59,782 bases of DNA from Methanobrevibacter thaueri (GCF_015062905.1 NZ_SUTK01000007.1:1-59782), one strand, 5' to 3'; counted from the stretch's first letter, positions 26,277-34,488 are shown. Numbers and translations: made by a program. Notes: generated by a model from the letters alone, not told the origin.

Positions 26277-26333
26277 ATAACTTATGTTATACAAAAATAA
26301 CATCTGTTATTTTTAGTATATAAACATTGTTAT
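26277..26333 (-). promoter_or_regulatory. second operator cluster between cysS and metY
   Basis: Three further copies: ATAACTTATGTTAT (26277-26290, perfect), ATAACATCTGTTAT (26297-26310, perfect) and ATAAACATTGTTAT (26320-26333, one arm mismatch). A TATA-like GTTTATATACT on the minus strand lies at 26314-26324, just upstream of the two perfect copies, mimicking the metY layout. No reading frame follows before metY, so this may be a second upstream promoter or a small RNA. Confidence 0.65.
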
Positions 26334-26373
26334 ATTTTTGAAAAAAAATAAAAAAAGAAGAGAATAAATTCCC

Positions 26374-27720
26374 TTAATCATTAATTTCATAACCTAACGC
26401 CTGTAGGTTATCACGGATTTTATCTGACAAGTCATATTGCTTGTTGGCTCTTAACTCAGACCTTACTTCAGAAATAAGATTAAGCAAATCATCAGATCCT
26501 GCATTTACCTCTTCACTTTCAAAGCTAACACCGAAAATATGGGCGGCATCATCCAAGAATGATTTAATTGCAATTTTATCAGATTCACTGAAGCTATCCA
26601 AATCGTTTTTAGTATCATTGATTAAACCAAAAAGGGCAGCAATAGCTTTTGGAGTGTTAAAGTCATCATCCATGCTGTTGAAGAACTCTTCCTTGTGAGG
26701 TTTTAAAGCATCACATTCAAATTCCTCTTCGCCAACTTCAACATCCAATTGCTCATAGTATTTTCTGATTCTATCCAAACTTCTTTCTGATTGGTGAAGT
26801 GAATCTTTAGAAAAGTCAATCGGACTTCTGTAATGTGTTGACAATACAAAGAATCTGAAAGTCTCGGCAGCATAATCCTTAAGTAATTCACGAATGGTAA
26901 TGAAGTTATTCAAAGATTTTGACATCTTTTCTCCGTTTACATTTAAAAATCCTGTGTGTAACCAGAATTCAACCATAGGAGCTTTGCCTGACACAGCTTC
27001 CATTTGGGTAATTTCCGCTTCATGGTGAGGGAAAATCAAGTCAAGTCCGCCACCGTGAGCATCATATTGAGGTCCGAAGTAGTATTCAGTGATTGCTGTA
27101 TCTTCAATATGCCATCCAGGTCTTCCGTCACCCCATGGAGACGGCCAAGTTGGCTCATCCACTCCGACACGTTTTTTCCATAATGCAAAATCCTGTGGAT
27201 TTTTCTTGGTGGTTTCGGCTATGTCCCTGTGAGATTCTAACTCTTCAACATTTCTGTTGGATAACTTACCGAATTCAGGGAATTTGTCAATTTCAAAGTA
27301 AACACCGTCTTCGGTTTCATAGGCAAATCCCTTATCGATTAATCTTTGAATTTGGTCTAAAATTTCATCAACATGATCAGTTGCTCTTGCAAATAAATTA
27401 ACGCCGTTGACATTTAATTTGTTCATGTCTTCAATGTATCGTTTTTCGAATTTTCTGGCTAACTCATTAGCGGGAATTCCGCTTTCTTTTGATCTGTTAA
27501 TGATTTTATCGTCGATATCAGTAATATTTTGAATGTAGAATACGGCATATCCTTTGTATTCCAAGTATCTTTTTATTGTATCAAAAGAAATGTAGGTTCT
27601 TCCATGTCCAATATGTGCATCATCATATACAGTTGGACCACAAACAAATAAGTTAACTCTATTTTTATTTAATGTTTTAAAATCTTCTTTACTACGAGTT
27701 AAAGTTGAATAAACTTCCAT
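26374..27720 (-). CDS. cysS: cysteinyl-tRNA synthetase
   Basis: CysRS charges tRNA-Cys. I start at 27720 (MEVYSTLTRSKEDF), because the longer open frame to 27798 would run into the tRNA gene. The class I landmarks are NLFVCGPTVYDDAHIGHGR with the HIGH motif, the zinc site including the GWHIEDTA and HGGGLDLIFPHHEAEITQ segments, and KMSKSLNNF. Its length is normal at about 448 residues. The gene lies 32 bases after tRNA-Cys in the same direction. Many methanogens use the Sep-tRNA route instead, so direct charging here is informative. Confidence 0.96.
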   Translation of the reverse strand: MEVYSTLTRSKEDFKTLNKNRVNLFVCGPTVYDDAHIGHGRTYISFDTIKRYLEYKGYAVFYIQNITDIDDKIINRSKESGIPANELARKFEKRYIEDMNKLNVNGVNLFARATDHVDEILDQIQRLIDKGFAYETEDGVYFEIDKFPEFGKLSNRNVEELESHRDIAETTKKNPQDFALWKKRVGVDEPTWPSPWGDGRPGWHIEDTAITEYYFGPQYDAHGGGLDLIFPHHEAEITQMEAVSGKAPMVEFWLHTGFLNVNGEKMSKSLNNFITIRELLKDYAAETFRFFVLSTHYRSPIDFSKDSLHQSERSLDRIRKYYEQLDVEVGEEEFECDALKPHKEEFFNSMDDDFNTPKAIAALFGLINDTKNDLDSFSESDKIAIKSFLDDAAHIFGVSFESEEVNAGSDDLLNLISEVRSELRANKQYDLSDKIRDNLQALGYEIND

Positions 27721-27752
27721 AAGAATAAACCTCGAAAAAAAGTAATTAAAAA

Positions 27753-27822
27753 GGCAAGTGAGGGACTTGAACCCCCGTATTATGGTCTGCAGCCACACAC
27801 CTAGCCACTCGGTAAACTTGCC
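27753..27822 (-). tRNA. tRNA-Cys (GCA)
   Basis: On the minus strand a 70-nt cloverleaf is visible: acceptor GGCAAGT/ACTTGCC, D-stem ACC/GGT, anticodon stem TGTGG/CCATA with loop CTGCAGA (anticodon GCA), and T-arm GGGGG-TTCAAGT-CCCTC. No intron and no encoded CCA. It lies just upstream of cysS and is probably transcribed with it. Confidence 0.93.
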
Positions 27823-27895
27823 ACTAACTAAAAAAGTATAATAAAATATTGGTAACTAATAGTTTAAATACTTTACTATATTTTCCAATATTTCA

Positions 27896-28282
27896 CTATT
27901 CTGCTTCGGAACCCATACAAGATTGACAGTCTTCACCAAGTTCAGATTTATCAATATTGAGTTGGGCTAAAACATCAACAGTCTTGACATTTTTACAAAT
28001 CTTACAGGTTCTTGGTATCAAATCTGCTTTGGTAGCTTCACCTTCTGACAACTGACGAGCAAATTCATGAATCATTGCTCTTACATCATCATCAAGCTTA
28101 ATGCCGCTTCCACGTTTATCAGTAATGTACTGAGAAACTGCAGGTTGAGTAATATCCATAAGCTCTGAAACGTCTTTCTGCTTCATTCCTAAGTTTAATA
28201 GCTCTTTTGCCAGTTCTGATCTAATAGCCGGTATTACATACCATACAACAATTTCACAAGGTGGTTTCATATTAATCGCCAT
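27896..28282 (-). CDS. HTH transcriptional regulator with two CxxC pairs
   Basis: The 128 residues hold a helix-turn-helix at about 34-56 (MKQKDVSELMDITQPAVSQYIT) followed by a C-terminal region with CKIC at 93-96 and CQSC at 119-122, plus C9. That is a four-cysteine metal or thiol sensor arrangement. The start at 28282 overlaps cysE by 11 bases; a second ATG at 28270 starts two bases after the cysE stop (MKPPCEIVVWYV). It belongs to the Cro/XRE-like archaeal regulator type with a C-terminal extension. Its place directly after cysE makes it the best candidate for binding the ATAAC-N4-GTTAT sites, a proposal not shown by the sequence itself. Confidence 0.85.
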   Translation of the reverse strand: MAINMKPPCEIVVWYVIPAIRSELAKELLNLGMKQKDVSELMDITQPAVSQYITDKRGSGIKLDDDVRAMIHEFARQLSEGEATKADLIPRTCKICKNVKTVDVLAQLNIDKSELGEDCQSCMGSEAE

Positions 28283-28988
28283 CTTTTTTAAATAAATCTT
28301 CTAATTCTTCTTGTTCATCTCTAATATCTTCAGTCAAACAAATTTCATGCTTTTCGAATAAAATTTCGAAACGCTTATCATTTTCCTGAAGATGCTTTTC
28401 GATTACTCTAATTGCATCGGCAACAGGATCCGGAAGTTTGCCGTGATCCAGGTCAACTTCCTCATGACGTACGCCTCTGCGTTTAACGATTCTGCCAGGA
28501 ACACCAACACAAGTTGATTGAGGAGGCACATCTTTTAGCACAACTGCACCGGTACCTATTTTTGAATATTCTCCAATGGTGATGTTTCCCATCACCTTGG
28601 CACCGGCTCCGACAATCACTCCCTTTTCAACAGTTGGGTGCCTTTTGGTCTTTTCTGTACTTGTTCCTCCAAGGATAACGCCTTGGTATAACAGTACGTC
28701 ATCACCAACAATAGCGGTTTCGCCGACTACAACACCCATACCATGATCAATAAATACTCGTTTACCAAATGTTGCACCAGGGTGAATTTCAATACCCGTA
28801 AGGAATCTGGCCAAGTTGGAATTCATACGGGCCAAAAGCTTGAAAGAATGAATCCAAAGCCAATGACTAATCCTATGCATAAACAGGGCCCAAAAACCGG
28901 GATAACATAGAAAAATCTCCAATGTGGACCTTGCGGCAGGATCCTTTTCTTTAATAGCTTTAATTTCAGCCTTCAAATTGTCAAACAT
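28272..28988 (-). CDS. cysE: serine O-acetyltransferase
   Basis: CysE acetylates serine to O-acetylserine, the acceptor for CysK. The helical N-terminus leads to a left-handed beta-helix of hexapeptide repeats with IDHGMGVVVGETAIVGDDVL and GVILGGTSTEKTKRHPTV, the family signature. The C-terminal part extends after residue 185 into a charged helix (VADAIRVIEKHLQEND). At 238 residues it has the short-type length. It is co-transcribed with the HTH gene. A palindromic operator-like site overlaps its TATA box. Confidence 0.95.
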   Translation of the reverse strand: MFDNLKAEIKAIKEKDPAARSTLEIFLCYPGFWALFMHRISHWLWIHSFKLLARMNSNLARFLTGIEIHPGATFGKRVFIDHGMGVVVGETAIVGDDVLLYQGVILGGTSTEKTKRHPTVEKGVIVGAGAKVMGNITIGEYSKIGTGAVVLKDVPPQSTCVGVPGRIVKRRGVRHEEVDLDHGKLPDPVADAIRVIEKHLQENDKRFEILFEKHEICLTEDIRDEQEELEDLFKKDGD

Positions 28989-29022
28989 TGATAAACCTCA
29001 CAATATGTTATACTTAAATTAT

Positions 29023-29042
29023 ATAACATATGGTATATATAC
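29023..29042 (-). promoter_or_regulatory. cysE operator-like site and TATA box
   Basis: ATAACATATGGTAT at 29023-29036 matches the ATAAC-N4-GTTAT palindrome in nine of ten arm positions. The minus-strand TATA element (GTATATATACC) overlaps it, so binding would compete with TBP. A second GTTAT half-site is at 29007-29011. Confidence 0.6.
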
Positions 29043-29048
29043 TTAATC

Positions 29049-29996
29049 TTATTCAAATAACCAGTCTACAGAGAGATATCTTTCACCGTTATCAGGTAAG
29101 ATGGCTATTATTCTTTTACCCTTATTTTCAGGTCTTTTAGCCAATTCCAAAGCAGCCCAAGTTGCAGCTCCAGAAGATATTCCTGTAAATATACCTTCCA
29201 CTTTAGCAAGACTCAATAAAGTTTTTCCCGCATCTTCACTTGCAACCGGAATAATCTCATCAATCACATCGGCATCATAGATTGACGGAACAAATCCTGC
29301 ACCGATACCCTGAATTTTATGAGGTCCTTTTTCACCTTTTCCAAGTGTTTGTGATTCTTTTGGCTCAACTACAACCACCTTAACATCTGGAACAAGTTCC
29401 TTTAAACCTTTAGCGATACCAGTTGCTGTTCCACCGGTTCCAGCAGCAGATACAACAAAATCGACCTCGCCGTCAGTGTCCCTAAAGATTTCCTGAGCGG
29501 TAGTTTCGAAATGGATTTTGACATTTGCAGGATTGTCGAATTGCCCCAAGATGATTGAATCCGGAGTTTCCTCATTGAGTTCATTTGCCTTTGCAATTGC
29601 TCCTCCCATACCATCAGCACCAGGAGTCAATACCAATTCCGCACCTAAAACACTGAGGAATTTTCTTCTTTCAACAGACATGGTCTCAGGCATGGTCAAA
29701 ATCAATTTGTAGCCTTTGGCGGCTGCTGCAAATGCAAGACCTATACCGGTGTTGCCGCTGGTAGGCTCGATGATAGTTGAACCTTGCTTGAGAAGGCCTT
29801 TTTCCTCTGCATCTTCAATCATTGCAACCGCTACCCTATCCTTAACACTTCCGGTTGGGTTGAATGATTCGATTTTGACGTCCACTTCTGCTTCTAAGTC
29901 TTTAGTTAAATTATTCAATCTTACAATTGGAGTGTTTCCAATAGCATCGGTTATGCTATCGAGTACTCCTCTTTTTAATTTTGGAATATTTGCCAT
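29049..29996 (-). CDS. cysK: cysteine synthase (O-acetylserine sulfhydrylase)
   Basis: CysK makes cysteine from O-acetylserine and sulfide. The PLP lysine is K52 in NPTGSVKDRVA; the substrate loop TSGNTGIGLAFAAAA and the phosphate-binding GTGGTATGIA motif are present, as is the GISSGAATWAALELA segment near the end. At 315 residues the length is normal. The C-terminus ends ERYLSVDWLFE, close to the form that docks into CysE homologues only in its aromatic-hydrophobic end. Two perfect operator palindromes lie in its promoter. Confidence 0.96.
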   Translation of the reverse strand: MANIPKLKRGVLDSITDAIGNTPIVRLNNLTKDLEAEVDVKIESFNPTGSVKDRVAVAMIEDAEEKGLLKQGSTIIEPTSGNTGIGLAFAAAAKGYKLILTMPETMSVERRKFLSVLGAELVLTPGADGMGGAIAKANELNEETPDSIILGQFDNPANVKIHFETTAQEIFRDTDGEVDFVVSAAGTGGTATGIAKGLKELVPDVKVVVVEPKESQTLGKGEKGPHKIQGIGAGFVPSIYDADVIDEIIPVASEDAGKTLLSLAKVEGIFTGISSGAATWAALELAKRPENKGKRIIAILPDNGERYLSVDWLFE

Positions 29997-30059
29997 GTTT
30001 TATTCTCCTATATTAATTTATATTTTAGGGCATATTAAAGGGGTTACTTTAAAAGTTAT

Positions 30060-30093
30060 ATAACATTCGTTATAATAACTATTGTTATATAAC
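30060..30093 (-). promoter_or_regulatory. cysK operator sites, two perfect palindromes and a half site
   Basis: ATAACATTCGTTAT (30060-30073) and ATAACTATTGTTAT (30075-30088) are perfect ATAAC-N4-GTTAT palindromes one base apart, with a further ATAAC half at 30089-30093. They begin about 15 bases downstream of the TATA box on the minus strand and would cover the transcription start. Confidence 0.78.
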
Positions 30094-30103
30094 ATTGTTT
30101 TAC

Positions 30104-30120
30104 TTTATAAATGTTTTGGT
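30104..30120 (-). promoter_or_regulatory. cysK promoter core
   Basis: On the minus strand ACCAAAACATTTATAAA. The 12-base identity with the metY promoter (ACCAAAACATTT) suggests a shared BRE and TATA design. Confidence 0.6.
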
Positions 30121-30135
30121 ATGACTAAAAATTAG

Positions 30136-30765
30136 TTAGATATTTTCCTTGAAATAATCGCAAATATCAGTGCAGGGACAAATCTCACACTGAGGACCTA
30201 TCGGTTTGCAGATGTTCTGGCCAAACTGAACCATCAAATCATTCAATTTGATCCATAACTCCTCAGGAGCAATCTTGCACAATTCAACCTCGGTTTCTTC
30301 AGGGTCTTTAGTGTCAACAAGTCCCAAACGATTGGAAATTCTGTGAACATGAGTATCAACAGGAATTGCCGGAAGCTCAAAGGCAAAAACCATGACACAG
30401 TTTGCGGTTTTGCGGCCTACACCTGGAAGCTTAATCATTTCCTCAACAGTATCCGGAACCTCACCGCCATATTGGTCAATCAAAATCTGTGAAACCTCCT
30501 GAATTCTGCCCGCTTTGACATTGTAAAAACCGGCAGGTCTGATTAGCTCCTTAACATCATCAATCGGAGCATCAACAACAGCATAAATATCCGGATATTT
30601 GGCAAACAGATTATTGGTTGCCTGGTCAGTATTTTCATCCCTTGTCCTTTGAGACAGTATGGTTCTGATTAAAACCTTATACGGATCATGGTCAAGGAAA
30701 GTCCTTATCTCAAAAACACTCTCCAGCTCTTCAATCAACTTGATAACACGTTCTTCATTATTCAT
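30136..30765 (-). CDS. nth: endonuclease III (DNA glycosylase/AP lyase)
   Basis: Nth removes oxidised pyrimidines and cuts the abasic site. The helix-hairpin-helix LPGVGRKTANCVMVFAF has the catalytic lysine, followed by the catalytic aspartate in IPVDTHVHRISNRLGL. The C-terminal iron-sulfur loop fits C-x6-C-x2-C-x5-C (CKPIGPQCEICPCTDIC). Length of 209 residues is normal. Its start overlaps the aroA stop region by eight bases. Confidence 0.95.
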   Translation of the reverse strand: MNNEERVIKLIEELESVFEIRTFLDHDPYKVLIRTILSQRTRDENTDQATNNLFAKYPDIYAVVDAPIDDVKELIRPAGFYNVKAGRIQEVSQILIDQYGGEVPDTVEEMIKLPGVGRKTANCVMVFAFELPAIPVDTHVHRISNRLGLVDTKDPEETEVELCKIAPEELWIKLNDLMVQFGQNICKPIGPQCEICPCTDICDYFKENI

Positions 30766-32080
30766 TTTTTAACTCCAATTCAAATCCAAGTTCTGCCATC
30801 GCTTCAATGAAATTAGGAAAAGACACGTCAAAGACTTCTCCGTTTGTAATTTCAATATCATGATTAAGGCCAATTAAACTGAATGCCATAGCCAATCTGT
30901 GGTCTCCATGTGAATCAACAACACCTGAATTTACACCACCTGTTATGCTCATGCCATCTTCCATTTCAGTTAGCTTGCAGCCCAATTTCTCCAATTCCCT
31001 GCAGGTTGTATCTATCCTGTCAGTTTCCTTAACCCTTGCATGGGCCACTCCAGTAATGTTGGTTGTGCCTTCAGCCATTGCCGCCAGCACCGCAACGGTA
31101 ATCAATAAATCAGGAGCATTTGAAAGGTCAACATCAATCGCCTTCAGATTTCCTTCAGAAGCGATTTCCACATAATCCTCTCCACGGATGATTGTAGCAC
31201 CCATCTTCTGCAGTATATCCAAAATGAACTTGTCACCCTGCTTGGAATCCCTGAACAAGTTTTTGATCTTGGCTTTTCCGCCGTTAATTGCAATCAGTGC
31301 AAGCAGGTATGATGCTGAAGAATAGTCTCCCTCAACAGTATAATCACAGGCAACATAATTCTGCTTTCTTACAAGGAACTCATCAATTCTGCAGCCTTGA
31401 TACTCCTTATCGCAGTTTTCATGCTTCAAATAATACCCTTTTAGAGTCTTAACACCGAATTTCCTCATGATATCCAATGTCATATTAACATAAGGCTTTG
31501 ATTTGAATTCAGGCAATACATACAATCTTACGCCCTTTTTAGACAATGGAGCAGAAATGAGAATTGATGATATGAACTGTGAGCTGACATTTCCCATTAT
31601 ATTGGTTTCGCCGCCCGCATAACCCGGCTTTATTAAGATCGGCGCCTTGTCATTATCTTTTAAAGAACTGGTTTCAACTCCCAACGGCAACAATGCATCC
31701 ATAAGAAGTCCCATCGGACGGGTTTGTAAAGAGTCATCACCAGTTAAAGTAACTTCATTATCGCTTAAAGACGAAACTGAAGTCATTAATCTTAAGGTAG
31801 TTCCTGAGTTTGCCAAATCAATTGGTTCGGCAGAAGAGTTATGTAATTTGCCTCCGGTTCCAATTACTTCCAAATAATCATCGGTCCTATTTATTTTAGC
31901 GCCTAAAGCTTTACATACCCTAATTGAGGACAATGTATCTTCTGAATATAGCATGTCATACAATTTAGAAGTCCCTTCAGCAAGTGAAGCTAAAATCACT
32001 GCTCTGTGTGAATAGCTTTTGGATGGTGGTGCTTTAACTACCCCACCTATTTCTGAAATATTTTTTACCTTAAGAATCAT
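30758..32080 (-). CDS. aroA: 3-phosphoshikimate 1-carboxyvinyltransferase (EPSP synthase)
   Basis: AroA makes 5-enolpyruvylshikimate-3-phosphate in the shikimate pathway. Signatures are PPSKSYSHRAVILASLAEG at residues 18-36 and ANSGTTLRLMTS near 90, with the later LITVAVLAAMAEGTTNITG and ARVKETDRI segment and DHRLAMAFSLIGL near the C-terminus. At 440 residues it is full length. It is the upstream partner of nth by an eight-base overlap, an odd but close pairing. Confidence 0.96.
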   Translation of the reverse strand: MILKVKNISEIGGVVKAPPSKSYSHRAVILASLAEGTSKLYDMLYSEDTLSSIRVCKALGAKINRTDDYLEVIGTGGKLHNSSAEPIDLANSGTTLRLMTSVSSLSDNEVTLTGDDSLQTRPMGLLMDALLPLGVETSSLKDNDKAPILIKPGYAGGETNIMGNVSSQFISSILISAPLSKKGVRLYVLPEFKSKPYVNMTLDIMRKFGVKTLKGYYLKHENCDKEYQGCRIDEFLVRKQNYVACDYTVEGDYSSASYLLALIAINGGKAKIKNLFRDSKQGDKFILDILQKMGATIIRGEDYVEIASEGNLKAIDVDLSNAPDLLITVAVLAAMAEGTTNITGVAHARVKETDRIDTTCRELEKLGCKLTEMEDGMSITGGVNSGVVDSHGDHRLAMAFSLIGLNHDIEITNGEVFDVSFPNFIEAMAELGFELELKNE

Positions 32081-32124
32081 TGTATCAATAACTATTTTTA
32101 AATTAAATTAATAAATATTTAACT

Positions 32125-32691
32125 ATGAAAGAAATAGAAAAGATGCAAGCCGGACTTGAATACTGCTATGACGATGAGGAAATATCACTAATGAAATTAC
32201 ATGCAATCGAAAATGCCAATATCTTTAATTCTCTTGCAGAAGACGATCTGGACAAGCAGCATGAAGTGCTAAGCGAGATTTTGGGTTCAGTAGGGGAAAA
32301 AGTGTGGATTGCAAAGCGATTCTGTTTCGATAATGGCAAAAACATTTTCATAGGCAACAACTTTACTGCAAACTTCAATTTGACAATACTTGACATCAAA
32401 GAGGTATACATTGGAGATAATGTAATGATAGGTCCCAACACTACAATAACGACCGTCGGCCACCCATTATCTCCCAAAAAAAGACGTGAACATTTGGGAC
32501 AGGCATCAGAAATCAGAATCGGCAATGATGTATGGTTAGGTGCCAACGTGACAATTCTTCCTGGAGTAAGCATCGGCGATAATGTGGTTGTTGGTGCCGG
32601 TGCGGTGGTTACTAAAGACATCCCCGACAATTCACTTGCACTTGGAGTTCCCGCAAGGGTTATTAAAAAAATTGAAAATGATATTGGTTAA
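32125..32691 (+). CDS. hexapeptide-repeat acetyltransferase (maltose/galactoside O-acetyltransferase type)
   Basis: The 188 residues start with a helical EKMQAGLEYCYDDEEI segment like maltose O-acetyltransferase, then a left-handed beta-helix built from hexapeptides (IGDNVMIGPNTTITTVGHPLSPKKRR, IGNDVWLGANVTILPGVSIGDNVVVGAGAVVTKDIP). The catalytic histidine is in VGHPL. Acceptor sugar is unknown. It is divergent from aroA. Its 3' end faces the DUF4013-like gene, with a hairpin between. Confidence 0.9.
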   Translation: MKEIEKMQAGLEYCYDDEEISLMKLHAIENANIFNSLAEDDLDKQHEVLSEILGSVGEKVWIAKRFCFDNGKNIFIGNNFTANFNLTILDIKEVYIGDNVMIGPNTTITTVGHPLSPKKRREHLGQASEIRIGNDVWLGANVTILPGVSIGDNVVVGAGAVVTKDIPDNSLALGVPARVIKKIENDIG

Positions 32692-32720
32692 TTTCAAAAA
32701 TAGAATCAAAAAAAATAAAT

Positions 32721-32746
32721 ATATAGCTTAAAAAATTAAGCTATAT
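32721..32746. terminator. hairpin over the DUF4013-like stop codon
   Basis: A perfect 11-bp stem (ATATAGCTTAA / TTAAGCTATAT) with an AAAA loop lies between convergent genes. Its right arm contains the minus-strand stop codon at 32736-32738. It can work as a bidirectional 3'-end signal. Confidence 0.6.
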
Positions 32747-33551
32747 CAGAATATAACAATCCAACAGCTCTTTGAGCAAAGAATAACAAGTATGGACTTA
32801 TTATTATTGAAAGGATTGCTAAAAATGGAACAGATGATAAAATCATCTCAATAACTGCAATAATTATGATAATCAATAAGATCACTACTATTACCTTACC
32901 TACACCTATTCTTCTTATGTCTTTTGCTGCTTCAACAACATTTAAAGCTTCACCTAGACTGCCAGTATTTGCCAATCTTGCTTGAGCCATAGTTTGTAAG
33001 AATGAAAAGATTACAAATAAGACTAAAGCAACCATAATAGTGACAGATAAAGAAATCATCAAATTGGCAATTGCCTGAGATGCAGCTTCAGACAATATAA
33101 AGGTGGAATTTCCCATATAAACATTTTGTGCCTGTGACATAACTTCATTAGCAATTATCATAAAATTGCCGTAAATATTTGTAAGATATCCCACAACTAC
33201 AACAATGAATGCAGGGATTATGAAGTAGACTATTGTGACAATGAAATTATTAAAACCGGTGATGAAATTTTCCCACCATTCAAACCCAGGAACTTCATCA
33301 TCAAGCTCAATTCCAGATTTGATAATGCTGATTAAATAACCGGCCAATACCCATCCAATTAACATTGAAACAATAAAAGCTATTCCACCCCACATAAAAC
33401 ATTCAGGAGTAATGAATCCTAATATATAAACAAATGTTCCTATAAAAGAAAATACCCCCGCCAATATTGACAGTAGAACATAAATCACCAATACTTTTAT
33501 GTCTTTTGATGGAAAGAGAAAAGCATCCTTAATTATTTCTATTACATCCAT
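32736..33551 (-). CDS. DUF4013-like polytopic membrane protein
   Basis: The 271 residues contain about six hydrophobic segments, with the DUF4013-type N-terminus (DAFLFPSKDIKVLVIYVLLSIL) and the AGYLISIIKSGIELDDEVPGFEWWENFITGF pattern typical of the family. The central helices are followed by an Ala/Gln stretch (QAQNVYMG). No catalytic site is seen; the family is common in methanogens and uncharacterised. It is transcribed away from the small secreted-type gene at 33768. Confidence 0.85.
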   Translation of the reverse strand: MDVIEIIKDAFLFPSKDIKVLVIYVLLSILAGVFSFIGTFVYILGFITPECFMWGGIAFIVSMLIGWVLAGYLISIIKSGIELDDEVPGFEWWENFITGFNNFIVTIVYFIIPAFIVVVVGYLTNIYGNFMIIANEVMSQAQNVYMGNSTFILSEAASQAIANLMISLSVTIMVALVLFVIFSFLQTMAQARLANTGSLGEALNVVEAAKDIRRIGVGKVIVVILLIIIIIAVIEMILSSVPFLAILSIIISPYLLFFAQRAVGLLYSDIA

Positions 33552-33699
33552 ATTTTCACCCCTATTTAACTTTTTTCATGCTCTTAAAAAGAGACAGTAC
33601 TAATTTATTGTAAAAGTATTATTTAAAAGTTATTCAAAAAGATTTAACTGAATGAATTTATTTACTTGTTTTTATATATCATTAAACATAATTTTAATT

Positions 33700-33754
33700 A
33701 ACATAGGATTGCTTTTTCCTATTTACAATAGCTTTAGTAAATCAACATAGGATT
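33700..33754 (+). repeat. two direct copies of AACATAGGATT
   Basis: AACATAGGATT occurs at 33700-33710 and again at 33744-33754, both upstream of the gene at 33768. The 44-base period is about four helical turns, so they might be protein sites. The second copy is within 15 bases of the start codon. Confidence 0.45.
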
Positions 33755-33767
33755 CTATAAAGAAGGT

Positions 33768-34475
33768 ATGAAAATGGATAATAAAAAAATAATTATTATT
33801 GGTGTAATATTCTTAATCATAATAGCCGGCATTATTCTAGTAATGTTGACCTCAGTAAATTATGAAAGAATTGACATAACACCAAACGGAACAAGCATAG
33901 AGGTTCCTGCCAACCAAACCAAATTTAACGGAAATGTTGAAGGCGCCAAAATTTGGAACTGGGACAAGGGAATACTTGTTACATACAACAGTTATGAGGA
34001 CAAAAATCTTATCAAAGTAAGTGAATTAGGCTTTAATACCTTAAACGAGCTTATAAAAAATGGAGAAAAACAAAACATTGACGGTTTTACATGTTACGTG
34101 ATAAATGCTGATGAATTATTGGAAATCCACATATTTGACATAATTAAAGTAAATTATAACGGCAAATTCTATTGCATTCCATTGGCTAATGAAACCACTC
34201 ACGACAATATCCTAATCTGTTGCAACGACAAGGACATTGCGGTTCATATGGCCCAATCAGTAAGATACAAAAATGTTTATCCGGACAATACTGATTTAAA
34301 CGATACCATCTCCACTGTAAAAAACATGACTGGAGACCTGCAGTCTAAGGCAAATGATTATGTAAACAGCACCAATTTAACTGAGGTTAAATCCGCAGTT
34401 GAGGAAAAAACCGGAGTGAATTTAGATAACGCCAAAACAGAGATAGAACAATACACCGGAAAGTTGCCAATTTGA
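33768..34475 (+). CDS. membrane-anchored extracytoplasmic protein, 235 aa
   Basis: A lysine-rich N-terminus (MKMDNKK) and a single hydrophobic helix (residues 8-29) anchor an extracellular domain of about 200 residues that contains several N-glycosylation sequons (NGT, NQT, NET, NST, NMT). The C-terminal 60 residues look like a helical, coiled region (DLQSKANDYVN...VEEKTGV). The ATG two codons in is an alternative start. I do not recognise the domain, which looks like lineage-specific surface protein. Confidence 0.75.
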   Translation: MKMDNKKIIIIGVIFLIIIAGIILVMLTSVNYERIDITPNGTSIEVPANQTKFNGNVEGAKIWNWDKGILVTYNSYEDKNLIKVSELGFNTLNELIKNGEKQNIDGFTCYVINADELLEIHIFDIIKVNYNGKFYCIPLANETTHDNILICCNDKDIAVHMAQSVRYKNVYPDNTDLNDTISTVKNMTGDLQSKANDYVNSTNLTEVKSAVEEKTGVNLDNAKTEIEQYTGKLPI

Positions 34476-34488
34476 AAATGAAAAAAAT

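Noticed and set aside
27721..27798. Upstream extension of cysS by 26 codons
   Set aside because: It would overlap the tRNA-Cys gene and the added residues do not match the family N-terminus.
30060..30093. SurR-type operators (GTT-N3-AAC) at cysK
   Set aside because: The arms are ATAAC...GTTAT with N4 spacing, the opposite half-site order, and SurR belongs to Thermococcales.
32166..32630. 154-codon minus-strand frame opposite the hexapeptide acetyltransferase
   Set aside because: Antisense of a repeat-rich gene with a strong family match.
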